Assembly: GCF_030272615.1 (NCBI RefSeq)
Contig: NC_081407.1
Coordinates: forward strand, 437,442,230 to 437,506,229
DNA length: 64,000 bases
Direction: 5' to 3'
DNA from: Cryptomeria japonica
Taxonomy: Eukaryota; Streptophyta; Pinopsida; Cupressales; Cupressaceae
Below the pieces are notes generated by a model. The model was not told where the DNA came from. It did no database searches and worked only from the letters and a program-made list of their open reading frames with translations. This document shows positions 1 to 12,400 of the stretch, piece by piece. A program made the translations under genes and the position numbers. Every line of letters begins with the position of its first letter. The stretch's first letter is position 1.

Positions 1-676
1 AAGGTTTGACCAAGAGAGAGTTAACTCCCCAAGCCCATATCTTGCCTAGCACCAAGTCACAATCATCAGAAGAAGGAAAGGAAACAATGAAAAAACCTTT
101 AGCACAAGGATAAAGCTCAATGCTACCAGCAACCAAAGGCTTACAAAAATCACTCACCCAATGATGGAGGTCAGGGAGAGAAGGCTAGAACCCAGCAAAT
201 CTGCACACCAACCCACAGTGTTGGTAGAAACCAATATTTTATACCACATCTTGGCCACAAACCACCACAAGGGAGGTCTTGGCACAAGGAAGAAGGTGAT
301 TCCCCTTGGGAAGATGAGCAGCAGATCTAACCACACAAGCAAAACTTCACACCCACTAGGTGGTCTTGGAGGGGGTCCCCAACACCTGCAGAGACCCAAC
401 CACCATCATCAATAGCACCAAACCCACCCATAAGAGGGGTAGGTGCATGAGGAGTTGCAGAGCAAGACAAACTTGAGCAAGCAGATGATTTCCCATTCAA
501 CAAGATTTTGGCCAGCAGTGGCAGAGGTAGTGGCGGCAACGATAGTCCCCAACGCGATAAATTGAGGAATCACCAGGCACATAGACTGCAACTGCAGCCC
601 CAACCAAGTTCATAATTGTTGGAGCATTTTGAAACGAAGCGGGTGCAAACTAAGCAGGAGGCAAAGCGGTAGACAT
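1..676 (-). mobile_element. ORF1-only retroposon (DUF4283 type), partial, cut by window edge
   Basis: This is a diverged copy of the first part of the complete element at 5391-7044; the match is clear from about 1-300 against 6360-6690 on the same strand. Read on the minus strand it starts with an ATG at 676 and encodes an alanine-rich leader, then a region like the DUF4283 RNA-binding domain of plant LINE ORF1 proteins. Several stops interrupt it, so it is decayed. The 3' part, with any zinc knuckle and tail, lies outside the window. No product is expected. Confidence 0.6.
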
Positions 677-834
677 TTCAAGTTGTATTAAATCAATCGT
701 TCCTCAAAAATGTAATAAAAGATTGTTATTTCAAGTTGTATTAAATCAATTGTTCCTAAAAAATGCAATAAAAGATTGTTATCTCAAGTTGTATTAAATC
801 AATTGTTCCTCAAAAATGCAATAAAAGATTGTTA
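676..834. repeat. Tandem repeat, three copies of a 53-bp unit
   Basis: Three head-to-tail copies start at 676, 729 and 782. Each contains TCAAGTTGTATTAAATCAAT followed by GTTCCT, an A-rich run and AATAAAAGATTG. The copies differ at only a few bases. The array abuts the 5' end of the retroposon fragment at 1-676, so it was either the insertion target or arose at the junction. Confidence 0.9.
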
Positions 835-2410
835 CATATGTGATTTGTAAATGGTGTTGTGTTCAATTGCAAATTTGATTTTCCTTTGATGTGAGACTGA
901 TGTAATACTCTCTCTCTATCGTATGTTGTTTTCATACTATTTTAAATACAATGTTTAGTGTTAAATTTGCAAGAATAAGTAATGAGTTAAAAGAGACTAT
1001 GTTTTCTCTTGGCATGAGATTGAGTAATAGTTCCTCTATATCTTCTGTCGTTTTAATACTGTTCATTTTCTATGAAATATAAAATAGATGGAATGAAGTA
1101 TCGACATTTACTATTCTATATGTTTAAGTATGCATCTCATTTAACATCACACAAAAAAGCAGTTGGCAAAGACAAACTTACAAATCCCCATCCTATATTT
1201 CAAATGATTGTAAATAGTTAAATATTATTTGGTTTATTTGATTTCAGTTTCTAGATAATCTCTTGAACTACTATTTAACGATCTAGACATTAAAAGGAAA
1301 ATCCATTGAGTAGACCCTTGTTGTGTAAGCAGCTTATAAATAAATTTTCTCTTAGCGTACAAAGCATTGAATATGCTCAATAATCCTATGCATTTGAATA
1401 CGAATAGAGGCTTACTAATCAACCACAAGAAGCTGCAATAAATACATACCATAGTCCTCATTAGAGACATATACATTACTAAGCAAGGTGTTATTTTGTA
1501 ATTTATATTATTGGTGGGAGATGCTAAAAATTTTGAAGAAAATTTTGGAAGAGAGGCTGAAAAATATATAAATGTTAGTGTCCTAAATGTTAATGTCCTA
1601 ATGTCACCTTGTTCTGCAAAAAGGAGTTACAAGTAATTAGTGTAAATCAAGAACAAAGGTAAGAGATGTTCAGCCTAGATTAAACTCACTCCTCAAAACA
1701 CCCTGAGTACAAAATGACCCTGCAGGGCAAATCCAATACTTAAAACACCTGAGGACCAATGATAAAATGTTCTCTCCAGGATACAATCAGTAGAAACAAA
1801 GGAAACGTTTTAATGGCCATTGATATGATTAAAGAAGTTTCTTTCCCCATGGAGGATGAAGTGGTTCCCAGTTTTTTAGTGCTCCCGCTATCCTTTTCAG
1901 TATGGAAAATTAGGTTATCGAAAGATCAATTATTTATTATTATTTTAAAAATATATTTTTTAAATTATTTTTAAAAAACAGAAAACATGCAATAGGTAGT
2001 TTTTCAACTTTTGAATTGAATTATTGATTGGATTGGAATGAGATTTATGTATAATAAGTAAATGATAAATGTTTATTATTGAGTGTTTGGAACATACATT
2101 TTATCTTTATATTTAGTATTAATATTTTATATTTGTGTCTCTCATTGTTTTTTAATGTAATTTAATAATTATTTTTAAATTGATATCTCTCAATTTATTT
2201 TACATATATTTTTTTAAATATGATTTAAAATATAAATATGTTAGTTTAGTTACAACTTTATCTCATGTAAGTTAGGAGTATCATTCAATATAATACTCTA
2301 GGTAAAGGTATTGAACTAGGCACAATCTGAATTATGAATTCAAAATCCCTTTTAGGTGTTAGAGAGGTTCACAAGAAAATACATATTAAAATTATTGTAG
2401 CAAAGGGTGG
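835..2410. other. No gene seen; AT-rich intergenic DNA
   Basis: Short open frames here have no recognisable domain. The stretch 1920-2260 is very AT-rich. I see nothing functional. Confidence 0.6.
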
Positions 2411-3960
2411 TGTAGTGTCATAAATTGTAACCCCTTATAATTTCACATTCCTTTTTGGGCCCTTTACTACGCCTCCTAAGTCATTTTTCAACATATTTTG
2501 GCCTTATCTCATCCAAACTATCATCATATACTCATGAGGTGACATGATCCCATGTCCTTGGCCTAGGCACTTTGCAACCACCTTTCCTTTGTCCCTTTTT
2601 GGTTAGACTATGGCACCTAGCACCTTAGTCCCTCCAAAAGTGGCCCAAATTTGAATATATTGGAGTGTCGGTTCCCACCATTTGTGATTCAATCTCAATA
2701 TTTTGATATGACCGTTGGAAGTCAACCTAAATGTGAAAATACCCTAAGAACCCTATATAAGGCAATCATTTATCATTCTAAAATCCTAATTCATAATCCA
2801 CAAGTTTCATTCAAGCATTCAATTCCTTCATTCAAGAGTAGAGTACAAGGAGCATCAAGCTAGAACAAGCTATCTTCAAGTATGTTTTCATGATGCATTT
2901 TGTTATGATTTATCATGTTATTGCATCAACACTTCGAGGACTTGTCTAAAGAGCATTAGATCACCACCATTATCAATCCTAAAGTATAATCTTGTCAATT
3001 CAACCTCTCATTTCTAATTTAGTATCTACCATACCAAGGGTAAGCCCCATTTTTCATCATCATAGCTATTGTGGAGATGGAAACACCAACACAGGGTTTG
3101 ATTTAGGCAAGCCCCTATACAACACGACTATTTTTCCCTCTTCGTGTACACTTTATTTTTCCAACTGTCAAAAGTTGTAGATTTACAAAGAGAAGACTCA
3201 GATGAATTGTTAGAGACTTTAAATAGGCAAAAACCATATGTCTATGCTGATTTGCATGTGTTTTGGCTAAATTTCAGAAGGAATGATCTACAAAACATCC
3301 TAATCTGGAATCCAAAATTTTAGCTGACAGAAACACTTTCAGGTCTGGTGCTTAGCACACATTACCGACTCTTTCAGCTCCAAATTTCAATGGCAAGTTG
3401 CTCTCTACATCTCATTTCTAGATCTATACCTTTGTATTGACTTTCTGATCTTTATCTGTCTATTTATGATGAATATTGTCAATTTTGCATCATTTAACCT
3501 CGTCACTACATATTCATATCAAATCATATCAAACACAAAAAGAGGAAATAATCATCCACAACATCCAACTCTCCTTTGGGACTAAAGTTGGATCTCAATG
3601 GCTATTTCCCCTAATAAAATTGATGTTAATTTGGGATCTTAGTTTATGTCTCTAGGTTAGAATCTCATTTCTCATTATTTCATCTTGGTGAACTCGACAT
3701 GTCTTACACCTGCATAATTTTTTATTTTCAGTTTCAGATCTAATTTTTGCATGAAATTTTCAGATTTAGATGCATTCATTTCTCAAATCCATTGCTTATG
3801 TAATTGCATTGCTTAATTAATCGCATCATTGCTTCATTGATTACATGTGTTAGAAAGCAGGTTTGTTTCATTGCATGAGACATCATAAAAAAACAAAGGA
3901 CATTTTAAAATATTTTCATGTCGCAAAAACAAAATTTGAGGTGCTGCCCAAACCCCATTC
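2411..3960 (+). mobile_element. LTR-like sequence of an LTR retrotransposon (fossil, probably solo or partial)
   Basis: The block starts with TGTAGTGTCATAAATTG. It has a TATA-like signal, CCTATATAAGG, near 2753, followed by a C/T-rich, CAAG-rich leader, the arrangement of a promoter inside an LTR with its R and U5 regions. No primer-binding site, gag or pol could be recognised next to it, so it is either a solo LTR or a fragment. The end at about 3960 is approximate. Family not determined; Ty3-like is only a guess. It looks old. Confidence 0.4.
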
Positions 3961-5371
3961 CATACTGTCAAATTTTAGATAAAATGTCGACCTTCAACTG
4001 ACTTCTCATTAGATTGTGTTTTTCCGAGTAGTTCTACAACCAATAGATTTGATGCATGTGATGTTTCCTTAGCCTCTCTTATATCACCTTACACCTCTCC
4101 CAAAGTTTCTCTCCCCAATGAGGACATTTTGGTGCAAGAGATATTTTTAACATTTCTCTCAATGATCTCTCTTTGGGATGAATCATTGAGAAATGATGTT
4201 GAATCTTCTCCCAAATTGCAGCTCCCCATGGGAATACTTTGGTGCAAGAGGATGATATTGTGAATAAAACTTTACCTTTTATTCACTCCAATGATTTGTC
4301 TTTGAGGAATCATGGTTCTACCCATGAGGATGTAAAGAAAGAAGATATCAAAACGACTTCCCTTAATAACACTTTACCTCTATTCCTTTTAATAAGCTCT
4401 TATAGAGATGAAATATTGATGAATCATTCTGGTCCCACTCCCAAAATTGGTCCCACTCAAAATTGGTCCCACTCAGAAGGATATTCTGGTGCAAGAGGAT
4501 GATATAACTAGCAATGTTTACAATGCTCTCTCTTCTAAAGTTGCAGCCTTGGTGAGTAAAGAGCCCAATCAATGTCAAGAATGAAATTCATGTTTCTAGT
4601 CATGTGAAACCCCAAATTGTTGTCCATCATCATCAAGATGGCTGTCAACCTCAAATAATGTGCTTGTTCTAAAAGTTGTTATGAATCCAACTAGACCTCC
4701 CAACTACATCTTAGACTTCACAAAACAACTCACCCAAAGTGATAGGATGAATCAACAAGTGTCACAACAACCTGATGAAATACTTAATTCCGAGCAAATC
4801 CCCACACAATTTAGCCCATTAGTTAATTAGGACTTACAGCCCAAAACTTGGTTAAAATCTGAGGAACCTTTACCTATACAATCTGCACATTAAACATCAT
4901 GAGCAACATTTACTTCCACAAATTGTTTTCAATATAATATGCACCCCTATGACAAACAAACCCTAACAGGAGATATTGGAAAATACCAAAGAGTGAAAAT
5001 TATGCAATACTCACAACTATTGAATCTGTATATCTACACTCTTCTAATCTCAATTCTTCGAATTTTCAGATATAATGTCTCAATGCTTTGATATCGATAT
5101 AACCAATCCTGAATTTTAAGGAAGATTGAAAACCATATAACCATACTTATGCATAATCATAAAAATGTAATTACATCACATAAAAGAGAAATGTCGGCGT
5201 TTCAGCAATTATAGCAATCAAGGACTCGATGTGTCCATACCATACTAGAATTTCAAATTTCCAATCAAGTGATCCACATTCAATAACCACTGATACATTG
5301 GTTATGGTATTAATAATTTATTTGTAAGATATAGTATATATCTAATAAGAAAAATTTAATGATAAAAACAA
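3961..5371. other. No recognisable gene; degenerate repeated phrases
   Basis: Between about 4110 and 4500 the phrase TTGGTGCAAGAG and its variants recur three times with similar surroundings (near 4130, 4230 and 4485). This may be the remnant of a repeated coding segment of a mobile element. I cannot assign a family. The remainder is plain AT-rich DNA. Confidence 0.4.
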
Positions 5372-5390
5372 AATGATATTTTAATTAGTT
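5372..5390. repeat. TSD, left copy, of the ORF1-only retroposon
   Basis: AATGATATTTTAATTAGTT occurs here and again, perfectly, at 7045-7063. The 19-bp length is typical of LINE-type target-primed insertion. Confidence 0.9.
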
Positions 5391-7044
5391 TTTTTATTAC
5401 GATAAGCAACAAAACGAGGTGTTGAAACTGTATACAAACAGCAGATAGATGACATAAAAGAAAGGGAGCAAAACAAGGGTGCTGACCCTATACAAGCTTA
5501 GGTCAAGCAGGCCAATAACAGCATGATCAGAAGACCACTATTAAAAGGCCTACCCAACCAACAACAGCACAAAAGCATAACCCACCTCAAGAGTGGGGAG
5601 AATCACCCAAAACTCAACACAAAAGAGTTTTTTGGGGGGGGCCTTGCCTTTACGCCTATGAAAACAAGTCCAAACAATACTATTATTAGGAATATCATTA
5701 CAAGAGGGAACAAGCGGGGAAATCCCCTCAGAGTGTCTGTTGACACCTGGAGCATATTGTAGCTGCAAAACAATATTGGAGCAAACTCAACAAGAGCAGA
5801 CTGTTGCTATAGAACAGGAGCAACAAAAGTAAAACCCTTAAGGCCTGAGGAAGCCACACCGGTAGGATCCAGGGTAGCAATAGAGGCCAGAGCAACAATA
5901 TGAGGCACAACCTCATCCCGGGAGGAGTCAATATTAGGCATGTGAAGCGTCTCAAAATCAAGAACCTTGACACTCAAATGATAACACTAGCATTTTTCCA
6001 CCAAGTAGCAGCACCTTTCTGACGAGAGAGAACAATCCGAAGCTAGGTGACCAGTTGAGAAGCATCTACAACAACGAAAGGGGGTGCCCCTCATAATCCA
6101 ACGATTCGAGTCCATGGCCTATCCACAACCATAAGAACCACATCTCCAAGGAGAGGCATAAAGATGTCAATGTCAATTAAAATGCAAGCAAAAGTAGAAT
6201 AAATCATGAAAGACATGGAATCGTCAACCTTCAAGAATCGGTTGATAGAGTTGCCAATGGCCTCGTAACAAGAATGCTCCTGAAAATGAAGAGGAAGATT
6301 GGGAAGGCACCCACACCGGACGCACATTGAGTGGTTTAGTAAGAGGGTTAAAAGAAGCTATCCAGGGTTTGATCGAGAGAGTTAACTCCCCGAGTCCATA
6401 GCTTACCCAGCACCAAATCACAATCATCAAAAGAAGCAAAGAAAAAACTCCTAGCATGAGGGAAAAGCTTAATGTTACCAACAACCAACAGCTTCCAAGA
6501 ATCACTCACCCAACGATGAATATCAGGAAGAGAAGGCCAGAACCCAACAAATCTGCACACCAACCCACAACATTGGTAGAAATCAACATTTTCAAGCACA
6601 TCTTGGCCACAAACCACAACAAAAGAGGTTTTAACACAGGGAAGAGGCTGAAATTTTCCCATGGGAGGACGAGCAGCCACAAATCTGGCAACACGGGCAA
6701 AGCTCCACCAACCAGCAATAGAAAAAGGTCCAGGAGGGGCCTCAGCACCCATAGCAGCAGACACAGGCAACATGGGCAAAGCTCCGCCCACAACCATTAG
6801 AAGCCCTAGCATGACCACCATTTGAAGCAGCAGGAGCAGCATCACCGCCCACGAAAATTGACGCAAAGGACTCAGGCCCAGGCCCCGCCTCACCTGAAAG
6901 AGGCACCCAGGTAGAGCAGGCCCCGAACCAAGCAAAGTAGCTGCTGCAGGAGCAAACGCAACAATCGCAGGAGGGGCTGCAGACTCTGCGAAAGCTGCAG
7001 GAGCTGCGATCGCTGCGGGAGTGGCAAGAGCCATTTCAAATTCT
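5391..7044 (-). mobile_element. Complete ORF1-only retroposon, LINE-derived, 1654 bp with 19-bp TSD
   Basis: The insertion is bounded by perfect 19-bp duplications. Its sense strand is minus: the 5' end is at 7044, only 10 nt before an ATG at 7034, and the 3' end at 5391 finishes in CGTAATAAAAA. It carries one ORF1-like reading frame (separate entry) and no endonuclease, reverse transcriptase or RNase H, so it must have been moved in trans. Its tail contains GGGTCAGCACCCTTGTTTTG (RC of 5469-5488), nearly the same as the 3' region of the LINEs at 60024-63653 and 37200-37954. This points to shared mobilisation. It could instead be an internally deleted LINE; that the ORF seems to run straight into the tail argues mildly for a settled non-autonomous family. 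Confidence 0.75.
5550..7034 (-). pseudogene. ORF1-like protein, Ala-rich leader + DUF4283 + CCHC zinc knuckle (broken)
   Basis: The first 228 codons from the ATG at 7034 are open. They give an alanine-rich leader (MALATPAAIAAPAAFAESAA) and then the start of a DUF4283-like domain (WVSDSWKLL, LVLGKLWTRG). The rest of the domain continues in other frames (LPNLPLHFQE, IGNSINRFLKVDD), followed by a zinc-knuckle-like stretch near 6000-6060 and a basic C-terminal piece (FHRRKGKAPP) near 5650. In plant LINEs such proteins bind the element RNA in the ribonucleoprotein. At least two frame changes and further stops show that this copy is not functional. The region after the first 228 codons is assigned by motif and is less certain. 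Confidence 0.6.
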
Positions 7045-7063
7045 AATGATATTTTAATTAGTT
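7045..7063. repeat. TSD, right copy, of the ORF1-only retroposon
   Basis: Perfect 19-bp match to 5372-5390. On the element's sense strand it reads AACTAATTAAAATATCATT and is preceded by TCT. Confidence 0.9.
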
Positions 7064-8762
7064 AGATGAGCTATGTTGCACGCTAATAAAATAATTTTAA
7101 ACCCACTCCATAACATTTATAATAAACTTTTAAGTTTTAACCTTTACTGGAACAGGAGATCAAAAAATCTGCTCCTTAAGACCATCTACCTGACCACTAT
7201 AATCATATAATGCAGTCATAAATTATCAAACTCACAGCATATACTTGAGCAGAAAATTACATTGGAACCATGGCAGGCTCACAAACAGCACCTAGCAGGT
7301 ACTGATAACAATAAACATAACTAAACAACCAATTTTTGTTCTAGTCGGAGCTTTGAGAACACAGTTGCAAGTATGAGTGATAAAAACATTGATGTTCGTA
7401 AAAAGGTCTAGCTAGCATCTCAAGTTGCTACCTCCTTTCATAAACATTGTTACACCTACAAATTTATTTTTGCTACTCCTAGTTCTGCCTAAATGCAGCA
7501 AACTATAATTAAATGGTTTTCCCGCCACTGCTTTTTCCCAGACAGTACATATTTGTTTAGAGTAATTTCTCTTAAATTAAAAAGTTCCAAGGAACATTCC
7601 TGAGGTTAGGCTAAACCTTGTGACTTTTAAGTGCAAATGGTTTCCACACCACTCTTCTTTCCAGACAGTATATATTTGTTTTGAAGGACAATCCTGAGGT
7701 TAGACCAAACCTTGTGACTATAAAGTGTACTAGCCCTCTTACTTCTTGAAGGTGCGGTGTCTGGAACAGAGAAAAATAGCTGTACCTATAAATTGCCTCT
7801 TGGATTTGATTATTTCCTGAATTCTTCATTATCTATATCTGTCTAGCATCCCTCACGTTAACAAACTTGATATCACACATGATTTAATTAACATTCTTTT
7901 CATTGCACTTCAATGCAAATGCAAATGTGTTTCCAATTCCCAAAACATGCACATGATAAAAAGATATCTTAATAGAAATTCCCTTTGGCGCATCTCAGGA
8001 CCAAAACATGGTCATGATAAAAAAATCTTCTTTGGAATTCCCTTTGGCACATCTCAGAAAAAGGAGGAATCCAGTTCCATTTCCACTGGGCAGATGCATT
8101 ATACCATGGTAGAAAAAGAATCGAGGGATAGAAAATGAACCTGAGGCGAAGGAGCTGATAAACAGATTTATCTTCGAAATGAACTGAGGAATTGTCCATT
8201 ACAAGAGATAGCGTGCAGACAAATGATTGCCTTCAATCAAAGTTCTTTGTAGTCTTTCAATTCCTGTAATGAAGATAAAAATCAAAACTTCTCACTTCCC
8301 ACAGTAAAATGGTCAGCATAAACTTGTGAATCGTGCAAACAAATGATCGCATCCTAAAGAACCATAGGTCCATATGACTAAAAAGTAACCCCTCAACAAG
8401 TTCAGAGTGCACAACTACAATATGGAAGCAAAAATCAGTACTCAAGGGATTTTTCACTTCAATGATTTTGTCAACGCACTCTCTAGAACTTGACCATTGA
8501 AAACTTCATCACAACAATTACTTCAAAAGAACACATCAACAAACCACATTCCTACATTCCACTCTTCACCTTGAATAACAAAAACATAATCTACACTCTA
8601 CTTTTAATTATAGATAGGGGAGAGGACCCAGTAGTTGAACACCCTAACTTCATGCTTCTCAAAATACTATGTGGAAATTTCAAATCACTCCCAATTTTTT
8701 ACAGCAGCTTACTTGGCAAGTGCCCTGCTTATAACTAAGGTTTCAAGGCCACGTCATCAAAT

Positions 8763-8852
8763 ATGATGTCACATCAGCATGCTTTTTGCCAATGTGTCCA
8801 AAACAGCACAAAAAAAGGTGAGACCAATGGTCATGCAGCTGATGTGGCATCA
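8763..8852. repeat. Imperfect fold-back sequence
   Basis: TGATGTCACATCAGCATG on the left pairs, with one mismatch and a small bulge, with the reverse complement of CATGCAGCTGATGTGGCATCA on the right, leaving a loop of about 50 nt. It could be the core of a small fold-back element. No TSD was found. Confidence 0.45.
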
Positions 8853-10113
8853 CATGATTGGTTGCTTTTAACAACTATGGGTAGTTATCATTATCAATAA
8901 CAACTTTAAAATCACAACTATTAGTGCAATATTGCTAAAAAAATGGACATTGATTCAACAAATGTGGGTATTAAATTAACGACTAACTATCACAGCCATT
9001 AGAACGCGCTCAAGTACTAGGTCCCCTCCCCTACTCTAACAATCTTTCTTACAAGTTTAACCACTCGTTCTATGCAAGTTTCTCTCACTTGGCCAAATTC
9101 ACTCTTCTAATTCAAAAAGCCACTCGCTATCTCTAACAATGTCCCATAATATTATATTACCTTTGTTACAGGAGGGAAGATACACCTTGCGGTAAGGTGG
9201 ATTACAAAATTCCAAGAATTGACTTGATTTACAAGCTACACCATTGTTGACAAATGAATTCAAGCATCAACGTCCGAAACATAAATGGCTAAGCAATTTG
9301 ACAGGAGTTCACCATATGGAAAGTTACACTTCATGAAACATGTCTCAAATTTGACACTAATACAGGGAACAAATTGTGCAACCTTATAAAACCATATGTT
9401 TGAATCCAAATTAGCAGGAACATTTTCCATTTTTTCTCCTTGAAGCTCTCTTGAACCATACAGTGGTGAGATTTTGATTTGAGGCATCCTACACTCTGAG
9501 CCCTAAGGAACCTTCCATTTGCAATAGATAATATATTGACATATGATAGTTTAAAATAAAGAAAAAGACGCTTATTAGAGAGCTTCAGAAAAAGTAACTC
9601 TCAATTTGGGAGATAGTTTTGTCCATCCGCACAAGATATCTATGAAATCTCAACAAAGATAAGTTATTGTTTTTCCCACTAGAGAAAATGTATGTTAAAT
9701 ATGTTTCTTTACAACCAAGTAAGCATAGGGGCAAGCAAATACGGATAACTTCGATTACCGTAGGAAATATCACATATTTCCTAAACAAAGCCTCAAAATC
9801 ATATGTTAACTTTAATGATGTCTTATCACAAGAGGCACACAGACAAGAGTATGATGGATAGGAGCTCTACAAAAAGTGCATCATTGATATGATATTTTGG
9901 AACATGACAATCACAAGACTGCGGTTCCTGTTCTTGTTCCAATAACCCCCAGAACCTGCAGCAGAGTTACTTTCATTAACTTTTCTATTCCAAGTTTTGA
10001 CAGCATCATATCACCAATACTCAGAAAGACAAAATCATAATCAAACATCAGGAATACCCACATATGGTTCAGTCATGACAAACTGCACAACATCTAAACA
10101 TGAAAATAACGCA

Positions 10114-10245
10114 ATCAAAACTCAGAAAACATTCCGTATGCCTCAAAAAGATCATGTCTTAACAAGTGCAAACTGCAAAATCAAAACTCAGAAAACATTC
10201 CGTATGCCTCAAAAAGATCATGTCTTAACAAGTGCAAACTGCAAA
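10114..10245. repeat. Tandem duplication, two exact 66-bp units
   Basis: The units 10114-10179 and 10180-10245 are identical. A 174-codon open frame on the plus strand (9997-10521) reads through both and so shows a duplicated 22-residue peptide. That frame has no other sign of being a gene. Confidence 0.9.
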
Positions 10246-11089
10246 CAGAAGACCATGTTTTATTCAACGATTGCCATAATTTTTAACTTTTTACTTTTCA
10301 AAAGCTACCAAAGGACTTTGGGGTTTTGGCTATTTGTAAATTTGATATTATTGAATATCAATTATTTTTGTCTTTTGACCCATTACTGGCATTTTAATCA
10401 TAGATGCTATAACTTTAATGTCTACAGACCATATTTGGCATTAGCTAGCACAATCTTTTATTTTATTTTTTGTTATTTTTATCAATACTATCACTTCTTA
10501 ATTTGTGATGTTTTGATGTGATTTATCCATTTAAAACCAAGGTAATTGAAACACTGACATTTCATCACGTAAATGAGATGTTATTATTGACATCATTCTA
10601 AATATCAAGCAACTCGATCTGATTGTTTTGCAGTCTTCAATCCTAACACTATTTCCAATCTTGGCAATAATGTAAATCTCAAAACAGACACTTAGCAGCT
10701 TGGCAAGTACCTTGATTTGCACTAATGTTAAATTCAAGACAACAGACTTTCTCCATCTTGAACATACAGACCAACTCAAGAAACATTGTCTACATATACA
10801 TTAAATTACTAAACAGAAAGTTTCACAACGTATTGGTCAATTAAACACCTCCATCAAATAACAGATCCAAGATCCTAAACATATACTTCAATTGAAGTTC
10901 ACTGTAGATTATTCACGCAACTTCAATTTGCAACAAATCTAGCATCAAATGATTATTTAGAAAATTATTCTAGTCTGCCTCGAATATTAAAATTTCAAAG
11001 CAATTTAAAGAAGAAAGGCAAAATTCAACAAAAAGGGCTTTCCAAAATATCCATCATGATAATATCAAACTTCTTCTAGTTAGTTTAGT

Positions 11090-11506
11090 CTAGGTTACCG
11101 GGTTCGCCTCTGGGCCCCCCTGGTACAGGTCCGGGTTCGACCGGGTCCGTGGTAGGGGTCCAGTTCGACCTGGGTTCGACCTGGGTTCGAAAAACCCAGA
11201 GTGGGTTCGACCCTGATTGAACCTAGGCGGACCCAGTCGAACTCAGGCGGCTGGACGGCCCGTAAAGTCAAAAAACAATGCAAATTTAATTTTTTTTTCA
11301 ATTCCACCTTGTAAAAAGTGAAAGTTATAACCTAAAATTGACTTCTAAAACATTTTATTGACTCATTTCACCTCATTTGTGTTGCAAACAAAAGTTTTAT
11401 GAGAGCAGGTTGAAGAAAGGGTGAACAAAATTATGTTTGTTTTGTTGTTTATATGATGCTATGTGACATGCAAATTTTAATTCATGCTTATAGGCTTCAC
11501 AAATAT

Positions 11507-11544
<38 letters not shown>

Positions 11545-11663
11545 TACATGTTTTTGTACTAACGAACCCAAACGAACCCAAACCCCTTTTCAAAATTTTG
11601 CCGTACCGACATACCGGGTTCTTCGAACCCGAACCCGTGCCCGAACCCGTGCCGGTAACTTAG
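11090..11663. mobile_element. Short non-autonomous TIR element, hAT-like
   Basis: The ends CTAGGTTACCGG (11090) and CCGGTAACTTAG (ending 11663) are inverted repeats matching at 11 of 12 positions. Direct repeats flank them: TTTAGT on both sides, or GTTTAGTC/GTTTAGTT if the element is taken as 11091-11662 with TA termini. An 8-bp TSD with TA termini would suit hAT. The subterminal regions are rich in GGGTTCGA on the left and its complement on the right, and the middle holds a TA run. No coding capacity is seen. Confidence 0.55.
11510..11541. repeat. (TA)n microsatellite
   Basis: About 31 bp of alternating A and T inside the short TIR element. Confidence 0.9.
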
Positions 11664-12141
11664 TTTAGTTATATAGTCTCGTGTGCCAAAAGATTAAAAA
11701 ACAATGTAGTTATCACAAAATACATGGGCATTCAAATCACAAGTATTCAAAAAAAGCAAGTGATTTTGATTTCTGTAAAGAACATGGCATCACTTTTAAG
11801 GGTAATTCAATGGCCACACTTTTAACCTAAATTGCCGAGTCGGAATTATAATCGGGTACATGGGTACAATACACTGGTACAGCAAAAAAAACTGGTTGGG
11901 TACGTTTGGTTACGTCTGTGCATAAAATATAAAATATCACTATGTTATATATATAAAATTAAAAATAAATATAATTTATATTTAATAATGTTATATATAC
12001 AAGTTTTAAATTTATAATTTAAAAACAAAATTAATTATTTTTATTATATAATCATTAATATATAATTAATAACATTAAAATTATAAAAAACTATATTATA
12101 ATATCAATTATTATAATATTTTTAATTATATATAAAACATA

Positions 12142-12149
12142 AATGAAAC
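12142..12149. repeat. 8-bp TSD, left copy, of the hAT element
   Basis: AATGAAAC, repeated exactly at 16354-16361. Confidence 0.85.
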
Positions 12150-12164
12150 CAGTGAAACAATGAT

Positions 12165-12315
12165 CGGGAAAAAATCGCGATCGATCGCGATTAATCGGGA
12201 ATCGCAGAGGGTCGCGTTTTTTTCCCCGAAAAAATCGCCAAATACGCGTTGACCGCGGGTCAACGATTTTTTCCCGTTTAAACGCGATTAAGCCCGATTA
12301 ATCGACAGGTATTAA
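12165..12315. promoter_or_regulatory. Left subterminal repeats of the hAT element
   Basis: Motifs of the form ATCGGGAAAAAATCG, its complement CGATTTTTTCCCG, and CGATTAATCG recur many times here, some as palindromes such as CGCGATCGATCGCG. Subterminal repeats are known transposase-binding sites in hAT elements; that role is inferred here. Confidence 0.6.
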
Positions 12316-12400
12316 TCGGAAAAAATAAAAATCGCAATTATTTGCACGAAAACCCTAAAAACACGAAAAAGGTGCAAAAGTTTCGGAAAAAAATCTACAA

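Larger units (their letters stand above)
7064..11082. other. No gene recognised; scattered short repeats
   Basis: No open frame here has a recognisable domain, a convincing splice structure or a plausible length. Contents I can support are an imperfect ~60-bp direct duplication at about 7945-8060 (CATGATAAAAA...CCCTTTGGC), a 32-bp motif at 8077-8108 shared with 17429-17460, a fold-back at about 8763-8852, and a 66-bp duplication at 10114-10245. Confidence 0.55.

Noticed and set aside
9997-10521. 174-codon open frame on the plus strand
   Set aside because: It owes part of its length to the 66-bp duplication, has low-complexity hydrophobic content after it, and shows no domain or splice structure.
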